DNA of 64,000 bases, from NCBI GenBank assembly GCA_012837835.1, contig DUQK01000003.1:1-64000 (forward strand), in the 5' to 3' direction. The notes under the pieces were generated by a model, which was given only the letters and a program-made list of their open reading frames with translations, did not search any database and was not told where the DNA came from. Source of the DNA: Christensenellaceae bacterium. Its GTDB lineage: Bacteria > Bacillota > Clostridia > Christensenellales > Aristaeellaceae. This document shows, piece after piece, positions 34,168-43,031 of the stretch. Position numbers and translations under genes: made by a program. Within the stretch, counting starts at the first letter, position 1; every line of letters begins with the position of its first letter.

Positions 34168-35013
34168 TTAATTGTTTATATTTGTAAGAAATGCTTTACT
34201 TGATTCTTGCCCGAAATGAGCAGCTTCAATGGCGTCCGCTCCGCAGGCTAAGGCATGGACGATGCCGGCGCACATGGCATCACCCGCCCCCGTCAGGGTG
34301 GTGTAGGGGAACGTGAGGGCAGGAATTTGTCTGCCTCTATCTTGGTCGGCTACGTAAACTCCATATTGTCCCATAGAGATGAATACATTTTTTACGCCGT
34401 GGTCTAGGAAATATTTAGCACAATCTTTTGGACTTTGCATGCCCGTCATAGATTGAGCTTCGATTAAATTGGGTTTAATAGCTGTTAGTTTTCCAAGTAG
34501 AGTTTGTGCTCGTTTTCCTTTTTCAATTGAAACGGGATCGAGCATAATAGGTGCTTCTACGTGGGTGCATATGGTTTGAAGCGCCTCTTCAGAAAGGTTG
34601 GTGTCCAGAACGCAATAGTCCACCTCAACCATTTCGTTAATAACAGACAGTAGTTGTTCTTTAGATAGGCTTTTTGTTGCCCTCATATCATTTAGGGCAA
34701 GTGCCATATCCCCATCGATATCATGAACGGCAAGGTAAATGGGACAGGCATAAGGAACAGTTATTGCATAGCTTAGGTCAATACCTTCTTGCGCACACTG
34801 TTCATATACCCATGAAGCTAATGCATCATTACCTAAAGCGGACACTAAATATACTTTATTGCCCATATCAACAAGCCTTGCAGCGATATTATGTCCCACA
34901 CCACCGGAGGAGATATTGACTTTACCAATGTTGGAATCTTTCATTATAAGCGGATGAGCGGACTTTCCAAGAATATCCACACTAAGACCACCAAAAACCG
35001 CAATTCTTTGCAT
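34168..35013 (-). CDS. psuK: Pseudouridine kinase (PfkB family)
   Basis: A 281-residue PfkB-type kinase that should phosphorylate pseudouridine at the 5' position. The N-terminal GGLSVDILGKS, the first PfkB signature region GGVGHNIAARLVDMG near residue 36, and the second signature LTGAGDAMCAG near 250 with the catalytic Asp are present. The ATG at 35013 is chosen because AGAGGA lies just upstream and the protein then starts MQRIAVFGGLSVD as in the family; a longer start would add 21 residues with no homology. Context with psuG fixes the substrate better than sequence alone. Two palindromes lie upstream at 35032-35047 and 35065-35085. Confidence 0.9.
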   Translation of the reverse strand: MQRIAVFGGLSVDILGKSAHPLIMKDSNIGKVNISSGGVGHNIAARLVDMGNKVYLVSALGNDALASWVYEQCAQEGIDLSYAITVPYACPIYLAVHDIDGDMALALNDMRATKSLSKEQLLSVINEMVEVDYCVLDTNLSEEALQTICTHVEAPIMLDPVSIEKGKRAQTLLGKLTAIKPNLIEAQSMTGMQSPKDCAKYFLDHGVKNVFISMGQYGVYVADQDRGRQIPALTFPYTTLTGAGDAMCAGIVHALACGADAIEAAHFGQESSKAFLTNINN

Positions 35014-35031
35014 CTCTTTCCTCTTACTTCC

Positions 35032-35142
35032 TTGTTGGTACCAACAACCGAGCAACGAACCCAACAGCATTGACAAGCAATGCTGTGTAAATAGTCCACT
35101 CTATCGAAAAGAATTTTACCATATCAATGCTTAATGATGCAA
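35032..35142 (-). promoter_or_regulatory. psuK control region with two palindromes
   Basis: TTGTTGGTACCAACAA (35032-35047) is a perfect 16-bp palindrome, of a kind bound by GntR-type repressors. CAGCATTG-ACAAG-CAATGCTG (35065-35085) is a second. A possible minus-strand promoter lies upstream: TTGCAT (35142-35137), 18 nt, TAAAAT (35118-35113). Both palindromes would be in the transcribed leader. The rest of the 35014-35383 gap holds only the glnA terminator. Confidence 0.55.
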
Positions 35143-35335
35143 TAATGTTAAGCAAAAACATATCAATCGCCGGATATTATAGTCCTAGCGTTAAAAACAT
35201 AAATTTTTTCATTACACAACTCGCCTTTGAAATAATTCAGAAGAGAATATACTATCAGAGATAAATAACAAAAGCATTAAATACCCCTGCCTGTTGGTAT
35301 TATAGTTGCAATTGCTTATTAAATTAGACCGGAAA

Positions 35336-35365
35336 ATGAAAAAGCGCTAGGTATATACCTTGCGC
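35336..35365 (-). terminator. Terminator of glnA
   Basis: On the minus strand GCGCAAGGTATATACCTAGCGC is a nearly perfect palindromic stem (35365-35344) followed by TTTTTC, 19 bases after the glnA stop. Confidence 0.85.
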
Positions 35366-35383
35366 CTTGGAATGTTGCAAAAG

Positions 35384-36715
35384 TCAGTACATTACTAAAT
35401 ATTTATCCACTTCCCAGCTGGAAACCCTTGTGGAATATTCCTCCCACTCTTTTTGTTTACCGCGCAGGTAGTGGGTCCACACATGCTCGCCTAGGGTGTC
35501 TAGCACTAGGGCATCCTCCTGCATGTAAGATATAGCCTCCTCAAGGGACGCAGGCAGGCTTTTAACGTTCAACTCCTTCCGCTTTTCAGGACACATGGCG
35601 AATATATTCTCGGGAATTTCAGCAGGCGGTTCAAGCCCTCTCACGATGCCGTCAAGCCCGGCTCTAAGGCAAAGGGCAAGCGCCAAGTAGGGATTGCAAG
35701 AGGGGTCAGGGCTACGCAGTTCAAGTCTGGTGTTTTTCCCCCTTGCCGCAGGTACCCTAATCAGTACACTTCGGTTGCTCATAGACCAAGAGAGGTAGCA
35801 GGGAGCCTCAAAGCCGGGTACTAAACGCTTGTAGGAATTAACTAATGGATTGGTTATTGCAGTCATACCCCGCACATGTTCCAACAGCCCCGCGATAAAT
35901 GAATAGGCTTCCTTTGACAATTCCAGCCTGCCATTAGGGTCATAAAAGACATTTTCTCCATTTTTGTTGAGCGATATGTTCACATGCATACCGGAACCCG
36001 CCACGCCAAATATGGGCTTTGGCATAAAGGTTGCATGCAGTTTGTGGCGCTGTGCAAGGGTCTTCACAGCCAGCTTAAAGGTCATGATGCGGTCTGCGGT
36101 TTCCAGCGCACCCGCATATTTAAAATCAATCTCATGTTGACCGCCCGCCAACTCGTGATGGGAGGCTTCAATTTCAAAACCCATATCTTCAAGCGCTAGG
36201 CAGATATCCTGCCGAGCCGTTTCCCCCCTATCTAGGGGCGCCAAGTCAAAATAGCCCGCCTCATCCACCGTATGGGTGGTGGGATTACCGTTTTCATCTA
36301 GGTAAAAAAGAAAAAACTCAAGCTCAGGCCCTATGTTGCAGGTATAGCCTAAATCTTTCGCTTCCTTAATGGCGCGTTTTAGCACATAGCGCGGGTCTCC
36401 GGCAAAAGGGCTGCCATCATGGTTGTGTACATCGCATATAAGCCTGGCAACCTTTATACCATCATCATGCCAAGGCAGAAGAGAAAAACTGTCCAAATCC
36501 GGAAACAAACGCATATCGCTCTCTTCAATGCGTACAAAACCCTCAATGGAGGAACCGTCAATGGTCATCTTATTATCCAGCGTTTTTTCCAGCTGAGAGG
36601 CAGTGATGGTAATATTTTTCATCTGCCCGAATATATCTGTAAATTGCAGGCGGATAAACCGCACTCTTTCGTCCTTCACCTGGCGGATAATATTTTCACG
36701 TTTTGCCTTATCCAT
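35384..36715 (-). CDS. glnA: Glutamine synthetase, type I
   Basis: A 443-residue enzyme that makes glutamine from glutamate, ammonia and ATP and forms a dodecamer. The N-terminal beta-grasp region contains FTDIFGQMKNI and DGSSIEGFVRIEESDM. Catalytic-domain motifs include GPELEFFLF near 130, the HHELAGGQHEIDFKY metal-ligand loop near 195, GSGMHVNISL near 250 and SNRSVLIRVPAARG near 320. The tail has no adenylylation-type tyrosine motif that I can see, as in the GSI-alpha group of Bacillota, which are controlled by feedback and GlnR-like regulators. The ATG at 36715 follows GGGAGGAGG; 15 extra residues upstream are unlikely. It stands alone with its own promoter and terminator. Confidence 0.96.
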   Translation of the reverse strand: MDKAKRENIIRQVKDERVRFIRLQFTDIFGQMKNITITASQLEKTLDNKMTIDGSSIEGFVRIEESDMRLFPDLDSFSLLPWHDDGIKVARLICDVHNHDGSPFAGDPRYVLKRAIKEAKDLGYTCNIGPELEFFLFYLDENGNPTTHTVDEAGYFDLAPLDRGETARQDICLALEDMGFEIEASHHELAGGQHEIDFKYAGALETADRIMTFKLAVKTLAQRHKLHATFMPKPIFGVAGSGMHVNISLNKNGENVFYDPNGRLELSKEAYSFIAGLLEHVRGMTAITNPLVNSYKRLVPGFEAPCYLSWSMSNRSVLIRVPAARGKNTRLELRSPDPSCNPYLALALCLRAGLDGIVRGLEPPAEIPENIFAMCPEKRKELNVKSLPASLEEAISYMQEDALVLDTLGEHVWTHYLRGKQKEWEEYSTRVSSWEVDKYLVMY

Positions 36716-36776
36716 ATCCCATCCTCCTCCCAATTTAAAAAAGCCGCTTTCAAAAATCAATCGTTTTCGTAATGAA

Positions 36777-36806
36777 ATTATAGGGTTACAAAGCCTTTTC
36801 TGTCAA
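36777..36806 (-). promoter_or_regulatory. Promoter of glnA
   Basis: On the minus strand: TTGACA (36806-36801), 18-nt spacer, TATAAT (36782-36777), 61 bases before the ATG. No GlnR-type box was recognised. Confidence 0.8.
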
Positions 36807-37101
36807 ATAAAAACAGGGAAAGTGCAATAGCTCACTGCATATAACACTATTGGTTTCGGGGCTAAGAACATTTAGCGGTACTGGTTAACCCGCCCGTCAC
36901 TTTATGATGGTTAGCCTCATTAAAGCTCTTTTTTGCAGCTATAACAAAAATACATTCTGGAAAGCGAAACCGCAAAGGCGGTGAGAAGTGTACAATGCTA
37001 TATATCTTTACCCGGCATCATTATGCAACCATTCCAAAAGCTACTTTGGTAAAAAGCTTTGCCGATTACAGCGCTATATTGTATTTTTTCGGTACTTAAA
37101 C
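36807..37101. other. Intergenic stretch without recognised features
   Basis: About 300 bases between the glnA promoter and the promoter of peptide-binding protein 2. It contains a small CCGC-AAAG-GCGG hairpin near 36971 and no open frame over 26 codons that looks real. I see no riboswitch or RNA gene here. Confidence 0.5.
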
Positions 37102-37149
37102 TTGACAAAAAAATTGTATCATTATACAATAAAATGGTGTATTATACAC
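37102..37149 (+). promoter_or_regulatory. Promoter and two palindromes of peptide-binding protein 2
   Basis: TTGACA (37102-37107), 17-nt spacer, TACAAT (37125-37130). ATTGTAT-CATT-ATACAAT (37113-37130) is a palindrome covering the -10 box, and GTGTATTATACAC (37137-37149) covers the expected start. The second palindrome is shared in sequence and position with the promoter at 25456. Confidence 0.78.
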
Positions 37150-37175
37150 TAAACTATCCTAGAGGAGGAAAAATC

Positions 37176-39119
37176 ATGAGAAGATTCTTAGCCCTTCTAC
37201 TGTCTGTGATTATGCTTATGTCCGTCGTATCTATCGCCGGCGCAGCAGAAATCACCAACCTACGCACATATGAACTGAGTTCAGCAGAGGTGGAAACTTG
37301 GAATGTCCACTACAGCCAAGCCGCTCGCGACCTGAATGTACTGTGCAACCTGATTGACGGTCTCTTAACCCATAATAGCAAGGGTGCAATCGTTCCCAAT
37401 GCCGCTAAGGAGTATTCTTCCCCTGATGGCGGCGTAACTTGGGTATTCACACTAAACGAAGGTATGAAGTGGGTAGACAAGGACGGCAATGAAAAGGCAG
37501 ATGTAGTAGCCGAGGACTGGCTGTGGGGTCTAGAGTGGGTACTTAACTTTGCCAAAAATGATTCCTTAAATGTATCCATGCCTGCCGAGATGATAGTAGG
37601 CGCTAATGACTATTACGAATACACCAAGGCAATGGCATATGGCGTTGAACCCGGCACTAAGCTTGCAGATGATGCCGTTCTATCTGAAGAAGGCATTGCC
37701 GCTGCTAAAGCTCTAGGGCTTGATAAGTTCCTTGAAATGGTCGGTATCAAAGTAGATGGCAATGACATTATCTACACTTGTTTAGCTCCGCTGCCTTATT
37801 TCCCCTCCGTTGGTACTTACAACTGTCTATATCCTCTTTCCGGAAAATTCCTTGAAGAAGTCGGCGTGGACGGTTACCGTGCCATCACTTGGGACAAGCT
37901 GTGGTACTCGGGTCCATATACTGTAACCCAATATGTACACCAGAACGAAAAAATACTTACCAAAACCCCAAATTATTGGAATGCCGATAATGTAAAACTG
38001 TTTGATACCGTAACCATAAAAATGGTTGAGGACACTAATAAAGCATACAGCTTATTTGAAACAGGCGAACTGGACCATGTAACGCTTAACCAGAGCCAGC
38101 TTGACACCATATACAAGAACCCGTCCAACCCCTGGCATAACTATCTATCCGAATGCCGCCCCACCAAATATTCCATACATTACCACTGGGTATACGATGT
38201 GAAGAACGAAGACGGCACTCCCGATGACAACTGGAATAAGGCAATTGCTAACCTCGCTTTCCGTCAGTCCATGCTGTACGGTCTGGATCTTACCAGCTAT
38301 CTTGCACGCACAAACGCCATTAATCCCCTATCATGCATGAACTATGCCTACACCGGCAACGGCGTATCCGTAACCAGTGATGGTACAGACTATACAAAGC
38401 TTGTACTTGATGAGCTGGGCTATGATTATGGTAATCGCGACTCTTTCAACCGCTACGATGCAGAAAAAGGCGCCGCACTTAAGAAACAGGCTATGGAAGA
38501 GCTTAGCGCTGTAGGGGTAACTTTCCCCGTTGAACTTAAATACTACATTAAGGGCGACAACCAGGTTGCAAAAGATACCGCCGATGTACTTACCCAGATG
38601 TTCTCAGACTACCTAGGCGATGATTATATTAAGGTTGTCACCAAGACATATGTAACCAGCAGCACCAACGAAGTTATTAAGCCACAGCTCGGCTGCATGT
38701 ATGTAACCGGCTGGGGAGCCGACTTTGCAGACCCAATCAACTTCCTCGGACAGGAAACTTACGGCGATCCGCAGGCATACTTCTCCATACATATTTCACA
38801 GATAAACAAGGCAACGGATGAGAAGCTAATCGCCGATTACAAGGAATTTACCCGCTTGACTGAAGAAGCCAAGGTAATATACGACGATATAGACGCTCGT
38901 TACGCCGCACTTGCCAAGGCAGAAGCTTTCTTTGTGGAACATGCCTTTGTAATACCTGCCTACTATAATATTTCTTGGCAGCTAACCAGCATTAACCCAT
39001 ATAGCCAAGTGTACGCTTCCTATGGTATGCAAGCTTACCGCTATGTGGACTGGGAAACCAATAGCGATGTATATACCACCGCAGACATAGAGGCATTTGC
39101 CGACGAATATTACAAATAA
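37176..39119 (+). CDS. Oligopeptide ABC transporter substrate-binding protein, paralogue 2
   Basis: A 647-residue exported SBP_bac_5 protein, the same length as the one encoded at 25531-27474 and mostly identical to it over the whole sequence. Signal peptide residues 1-24 (MRRFLALLLSVIMLMSVVS) lack a lipobox cysteine. Differences are scattered rather than clustered, for example SKGAIVPNAAK versus NKGALVPNAAK and GVEPGTKLADD versus EVEPGTELADD, so the pair arose by an older duplication and may differ in ligand. The ATG at 37176 follows AGAGGAGG; the longer open frame from 37059 would read through the promoter. No transporter genes adjoin it. Two terminators follow. Confidence 0.92.
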   Translation: MRRFLALLLSVIMLMSVVSIAGAAEITNLRTYELSSAEVETWNVHYSQAARDLNVLCNLIDGLLTHNSKGAIVPNAAKEYSSPDGGVTWVFTLNEGMKWVDKDGNEKADVVAEDWLWGLEWVLNFAKNDSLNVSMPAEMIVGANDYYEYTKAMAYGVEPGTKLADDAVLSEEGIAAAKALGLDKFLEMVGIKVDGNDIIYTCLAPLPYFPSVGTYNCLYPLSGKFLEEVGVDGYRAITWDKLWYSGPYTVTQYVHQNEKILTKTPNYWNADNVKLFDTVTIKMVEDTNKAYSLFETGELDHVTLNQSQLDTIYKNPSNPWHNYLSECRPTKYSIHYHWVYDVKNEDGTPDDNWNKAIANLAFRQSMLYGLDLTSYLARTNAINPLSCMNYAYTGNGVSVTSDGTDYTKLVLDELGYDYGNRDSFNRYDAEKGAALKKQAMEELSAVGVTFPVELKYYIKGDNQVAKDTADVLTQMFSDYLGDDYIKVVTKTYVTSSTNEVIKPQLGCMYVTGWGADFADPINFLGQETYGDPQAYFSIHISQINKATDEKLIADYKEFTRLTEEAKVIYDDIDARYAALAKAEAFFVEHAFVIPAYYNISWQLTSINPYSQVYASYGMQAYRYVDWETNSDVYTTADIEAFADEYYK

Positions 39120-39133
39120 TCTTTTCTCCGCTT

Positions 39134-39186
39134 GGGCGTTGCCATAATAGCAACGCCCTTTTTCCCGCCCACACGGCGGTTTTTTG
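39134..39186 (+). terminator. Tandem terminators after peptide-binding protein 2
   Basis: First: GGGCGTTGC/GCAACGCCC (39134-39158) then TTTTT. Second: CCGCC-CACAC-GGCGG (39165-39179) then TTTTTTG. Both are oriented for the plus strand. Confidence 0.9.
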
Positions 39187-39200
39187 TTTTATACAATCGA

Positions 39201-39800
39201 TTATAATTCGTGTTCTGTTTCGTTTTCTGTTGTATTTATTTCATCAAATTCGCTATCATAACAGCTTTCTTCTTTGGGTTCCTCATTGGCTTTTTCATCA
39301 GGCTCGGGCAGTTCATCTATAGATGATATGCCAAAATGGGACAAGAATTCATCTGTAGTGCGGTATAGGAAGGGGCGACCAAGTGTATCTTTTCTGCCGC
39401 ATACTTCTATAAGGTTTTTATTCACTAAGGATTGCAAAGAATAATCGCATTTAACTCCTCTTACCATCTCAACATCCAGCCTTGTAACGGGCTGTCTGTA
39501 TGCAACCACCGCAAGCGTTTCAAGCGCAGCGTTTGAAAGGGACTGTCTTTGTATAGGCTGGAGCATTTTTTCTACATATGGTGCGTAACTTTCTCTTGTC
39601 TTTAGCTGAATATGTTTACCGAACCTATGCAAGCGAACCCCGCTTAATTGCTCCTCGTACTTATTTTGAAGCTGCTCCACCGCATGCTGTACATCAAGTT
39701 CCGCTAATTCAAGGTTTAAAGCTATTTCCCCTATGGAAACGGGATCGCCCGACACAAATAGTATGGCCTCTATTATTCCGCTAAGCTCTTCTATGTTCAA
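39201..39800 (-). CDS. scpB: Segregation and condensation protein B
   Basis: A 199-residue winged-helix protein that joins ScpA and the SMC ATPase in the condensin complex for chromosome folding and segregation. The family segments IEAILFVSGDPVSIGEIA (residues 10-27), ALETLAVVAYRQPVTRLDVEMVRG near 95 and RPFLYRTTDEFLSHFGI near 143 are clear. The last 40 residues are acidic and poorly conserved, as usual. It overlaps scpA by 4 bases and is the last gene of a long minus-strand gene string. Confidence 0.95.
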   Translation of the reverse strand: MNIEELSGIIEAILFVSGDPVSIGEIALNLELAELDVQHAVEQLQNKYEEQLSGVRLHRFGKHIQLKTRESYAPYVEKMLQPIQRQSLSNAALETLAVVAYRQPVTRLDVEMVRGVKCDYSLQSLVNKNLIEVCGRKDTLGRPFLYRTTDEFLSHFGISSIDELPEPDEKANEEPKEESCYDSEFDEINTTENETEHEL

Positions 39801-40525
39801 TGCTTTAACCTGCCCTTTTGATTATTTCGTATATATATTTCCCCGTAAGTATCCTCCTGCACGCAGGATATTTTCCCAAGGCGTATAAGTTCAAGCAGAG
39901 CTAAAAACACAACTACCACCTCATGTCTTGTAGGGCTTTTACTTAGTACCGAATTAAACGATACTCTGCTCCCTCTGCTGAGTTTTAATATATTAGCCAT
40001 GCAATCCCTAACTGTATGTTCCTCGCGCATAATGCGGTGTACCATCGTTTCTTCGCCTTCGTCCTCAGGTAAGCGCACAAGCAGATTTGCAAAAGCTTCT
40101 GCAAGCGCGGATAGCGACAGCCCTTCAAGCTCAAGCGTTGGGGGAGGGAGAGGAAACTCTTCCGGCAGTTTTTCATACATTTTAGCGGCAATTTTTTCAA
40201 ACTGCTGCATTTCCTTTGCAACCTTTTTAAGAGCTGCATATTCTTCAAGCTGGCGGATTAAAAGCTGTTCCGGGTCTTCCTCTTGCGGCGGCTCAGGCTT
40301 AGGTAACAGTGAGCGGCTTTTTATAAGAAGAAGCGTTGCCGCCATCTGTATAAATGCGCTCGCTTCCTCCATATCTATATCCTCCGCCTCTCTCACGGCG
40401 GCTATGTATTGGTCTGTAATTTCAGATACGAAAATATCTTTGATATCTATCTTTGCCTTGCCTATTAAAAACAGCAGCATATCAAGCGGACCTTCAAATT
40501 GACTTAGCCTAAATATGTGCGCCAT
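39797..40525 (-). CDS. scpA: Segregation and condensation protein A
   Basis: A 242-residue kleisin subunit of the SMC-ScpAB complex. The opening FEGPLDMLLFLIGKAKIDIKDI (with a few changes), the central linker with EEDPEQLLIRQLEEYAALKKVA near 82, and the C-terminal winged helix VVVFLALLELIRLGKISCVQ near 205 match the family. The ATG overlaps the stop of the M50 protease gene by one base, and the stop overlaps scpB by four, so translation is coupled. Usual length for ScpA is 240-270. Confidence 0.96.
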   Translation of the reverse strand: MAHIFRLSQFEGPLDMLLFLIGKAKIDIKDIFVSEITDQYIAAVREAEDIDMEEASAFIQMAATLLLIKSRSLLPKPEPPQEEDPEQLLIRQLEEYAALKKVAKEMQQFEKIAAKMYEKLPEEFPLPPPTLELEGLSLSALAEAFANLLVRLPEDEGEETMVHRIMREEHTVRDCMANILKLSRGSRVSFNSVLSKSPTRHEVVVVFLALLELIRLGKISCVQEDTYGEIYIRNNQKGRLKH

Positions 40526-41298
40526 TAAATACCTACTAGCCTTAGCATTATATCAAGCACATTTCCCTGTACAAAATATATTGCTTTACCAACAAAATCG
40601 GAAACCACATCCGTAAATAACATTAGAGCCATTAGCGCAGCCTGCATTACCCTAAAGGGTTTGCCACCCATGTATATTTTGCCTTTAAATATTAGCTGAT
40701 TTACTAAATGAAAACCGTCAAGCGGGGGAAGCGGCAATAGGTTAAACAGGCACAACCCTATATTTATAAGTATGGAATGTAAAACCACCCTTTGCAAGTG
40801 AATAAGCCAAGGTGTTTTAAGCAGGGGCATAAGTACATCTACATATTCCGGAAAAAGCTGTATGGTAAAACCGTCGCTCCTTGCATCAAGAAAAAAGCGG
40901 TAGATATTAGCTGAATCAAAAGGTATTTCATATAAATGCCTTCCTATAAATACAGCAAGCAGTGTTGATATTAAAAACACAATAAAGTTTATAGTTACCC
41001 CTGCAACAGATACCAGTATATCGTCCCTTTTGGGGTTTCTAAAGTTATTTGGGTTTATAGGCACGGGTTTTGCCCAGCCGAAGCCAAATAGAAATAAGCA
41101 TATGGTTCCAAGGGAATCCATATGTTTTACGGGGTTAAGGCTAAGCCTTCCCATAATTCTAGCGGTAGGATCTCCACATTTTGCAGCTACATAGCCGTGG
41201 GCGTACTCGTGCAATGTAATAGCTATAAGCACGGCAGGCGCCCTATATAGCATGAATAGAAGAAATCCGCGCGGGTCTTTAGACAGCCAATCCAGCAT
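40525..41298 (-). CDS. Site-2-protease family membrane metalloprotease (M50)
   Basis: A 257-residue polytopic protein of the M50 family. The zinc motif HEYAH (HExxH) is near residue 29 in the second half of the first span, and the third ligand is in NLLPLPPLDGFHL near 192, the family's N-x-x-P-x-x-P-L-D-G motif. Such proteins cut inside membrane spans or act on short membrane substrates. The gene is regularly found just before scpA in Bacillota, with no agreed function there. It overlaps scpA by one base. There is no PDZ domain. Confidence 0.9.
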   Translation of the reverse strand: MLDWLSKDPRGFLLFMLYRAPAVLIAITLHEYAHGYVAAKCGDPTARIMGRLSLNPVKHMDSLGTICLFLFGFGWAKPVPINPNNFRNPKRDDILVSVAGVTINFIVFLISTLLAVFIGRHLYEIPFDSANIYRFFLDARSDGFTIQLFPEYVDVLMPLLKTPWLIHLQRVVLHSILINIGLCLFNLLPLPPLDGFHLVNQLIFKGKIYMGGKPFRVMQAALMALMLFTDVVSDFVGKAIYFVQGNVLDIMLRLVGI

Positions 41299-41304
41299 AT
41301 ATTG

Positions 41305-42012
41305 TTATTTCCCCGCTTTTAGTTTGTTTAATTCTTCCTCTATTTCCGCCCTACTCTTATGGTTAAGCGGAGAGAAAACACCATCAAGCGCAGCTGTAAG
41401 CTTTTCAATTGCGGCTTTTGTATCGCCATTTTCTATATCGTACCTAGATAAAAAGTAAAGGGTATCTATCTGCGAGGGTTTTATCGTATGTGCCTTTTCA
41501 AAATAGGGCTTTGCCTTTTCCTTATCGTTAAACAATAGGTAGTACATCTGCCCCATATTGTCAAGCACTACAGAGTCTACTTCGTCATACTCAAGCGCTT
41601 CGGTATTATATGCAAGCGCCTTTTCTTTTTCTCCGTATAAGGTATAAAGATAACCTAGAGTTTGATATATAAGCCCGCAGGAGTACTTGTTATGCGCAGC
41701 CTCAAGGGTGGATATTGCCTTTTCTCTATCTCCAAGCACATGGCAGGCTATAGAATAGTTTACAAGAAGCTGCTGGCGCCTATCTAGGCTTAAATCCGCC
41801 GCTTTCTGCGCCTTTACCAATACGATTTTTGCCTTTTCACCATTTTCGCTTCCGCCGCGGCGCAGCAGCATACTTGAGTAGGGCAGCATATATGAGGCGC
41901 TTATTATACCCTCGGCATATAATTTTTCATACTCTAAAAAGGCTTGCTCAGAATTACCTTTTTGGTGTTTGCCAAGCGCAGAGCGCACCTTAAATGCATC
42001 TAAAAATCCCAT
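41305..42012 (-). CDS. Tetratricopeptide-repeat protein
   Basis: A 235-residue protein made of helical TPR units: for example YLYTLYGEKEKALAYNTEALEYD near 122, MYYLLFNDKEKAKPYFEKAH near 156 and YDIENGDTKAAIEKLTAALDG near 190. The N-terminus (MGFLDAFKVRSALGKHQKG) may be amphipathic, but there is no signal peptide. TPR proteins serve as binding scaffolds; no catalytic role is expected. It lies between the carboxypeptidase genes and the M50 gene, 6 bases from the latter. AAGGTGGAG precedes the ATG. Confidence 0.85.
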   Translation of the reverse strand: MGFLDAFKVRSALGKHQKGNSEQAFLEYEKLYAEGIISASYMLPYSSMLLRRGGSENGEKAKIVLVKAQKAADLSLDRRQQLLVNYSIACHVLGDREKAISTLEAAHNKYSCGLIYQTLGYLYTLYGEKEKALAYNTEALEYDEVDSVVLDNMGQMYYLLFNDKEKAKPYFEKAHTIKPSQIDTLYFLSRYDIENGDTKAAIEKLTAALDGVFSPLNHKSRAEIEEELNKLKAGK

Positions 42013-42077
42013 ATAACTCCACCTTTCGCCTAATCAAAATAAACACCCAGTAATTTTACACAATGGAGAGAATAATA

Positions 42078-43031
42078 TCAAGGCGAGGAAAATAAAGACA
42101 CCTCTTCGTCTTCATCTACCCTAGGGGCTGATGTAGGCATGGGGGTAGGATAGCAGCGCCCCTGAGCTTCATCAAAGCTTAAGCCCTGCGGCAAATAAGG
42201 CTGAGTTGCGGTTTTAAGCACTTGATAAGTATCGCCGCTAAAACCTGAAAACTGCGCTAGCACCTGCCTGTTGCCTACCTGCAAATCCCGAACCAGCCCC
42301 GCAAGCAATATATCGCAGCCGCCTGAAACAACATAAGGGGGCAGCAATGAAATATACTGTAAATATGTTTCAAGGGGAATATCTAACATATGTATAGCCC
42401 CTGCGTGGGCTATGCCTACATATCTATAATGCCAAGGTTCAAAGGCAATGCCTGTAATATCCTTCCACTCGGGCTTATAGCGCAGTATATAGCCGAACCT
42501 ATGTGCATTTTCAGCAAGCCATATGCCTTCTTCCGTTTCGGCAAAAGCGGCATTTAGGTTCTTAAAATTGTCGGACTGTATATCCATAGTAAGCCCTAGC
42601 TGATGCTCGCTATAGCCTGCGGGCATTACACTGCGGCTTGCCCTGTCATAATCGCCTACTTCCTCCATTTTTCTGTTGAAATTGAGCTGCTGTATACCAT
42701 AACTCCTATAGCCGGATACAGCAAGCAGCTTATAGCCCGCTTCTGTTTCCGCGGCTCTGAACATTTCTTCAAGCTTAACAGCGGCTTCCTGCCTTAAGTA
42801 TATCTTATCCTGCAGGGATTTTTTTCTCGTCTTTACTTTTGGCAGCACCAAATCAGAAGGCTCATAATCCGCAGGAAGCTTATTATCCTTATTTACAAGG
42901 TATAATAGATTGTCTTCTATCGCCCTGTTTTCAAGAGAAACGGTGGGGGCAGGCGTAATTTGCTCTGCATATGAACACAATAACGCTAATGACAATAAAA
43001 CAAATATAAATAAAAAATACGTTTTTTTCAT
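42078..43031 (-). CDS. D-alanyl-D-alanine carboxypeptidase, VanY type (M15B), paralogue 3
   Basis: A 317-residue exported zinc peptidase that trims the terminal D-alanine from peptidoglycan peptides. A signal peptide (MKKTYFLFIFVLLSLALLCSYA) is followed by the M15B domain. Zinc ligands lie in SEHQLGLTMDIQS (His and Asp, near 155) and EPWHYRYVG (His, near 205). A C-terminal extension of about 90 residues ends in a Ser/Pro-rich, acidic tail. It is the third of three adjacent VanY-type genes. The ATG at 43031 is preferred over a GTG one codon upstream because AGGTG then has better spacing. It overlaps the upstream stop. Confidence 0.93.
   Translation of the reverse strand: MKKTYFLFIFVLLSLALLCSYAEQITPAPTVSLENRAIEDNLLYLVNKDNKLPADYEPSDLVLPKVKTRKKSLQDKIYLRQEAAVKLEEMFRAAETEAGYKLLAVSGYRSYGIQQLNFNRKMEEVGDYDRASRSVMPAGYSEHQLGLTMDIQSDNFKNLNAAFAETEEGIWLAENAHRFGYILRYKPEWKDITGIAFEPWHYRYVGIAHAGAIHMLDIPLETYLQYISLLPPYVVSGGCDILLAGLVRDLQVGNRQVLAQFSGFSGDTYQVLKTATQPYLPQGLSFDEAQGRCYPTPMPTSAPRVDEDEEVSLFSSP

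Noticed and set aside
36807..37101. Riboswitch or small RNA before peptide-binding gene 2
   Set aside because: The gene's promoter lies downstream at 37102-37130, so this stretch is not its leader, and no known RNA motif was recognised.
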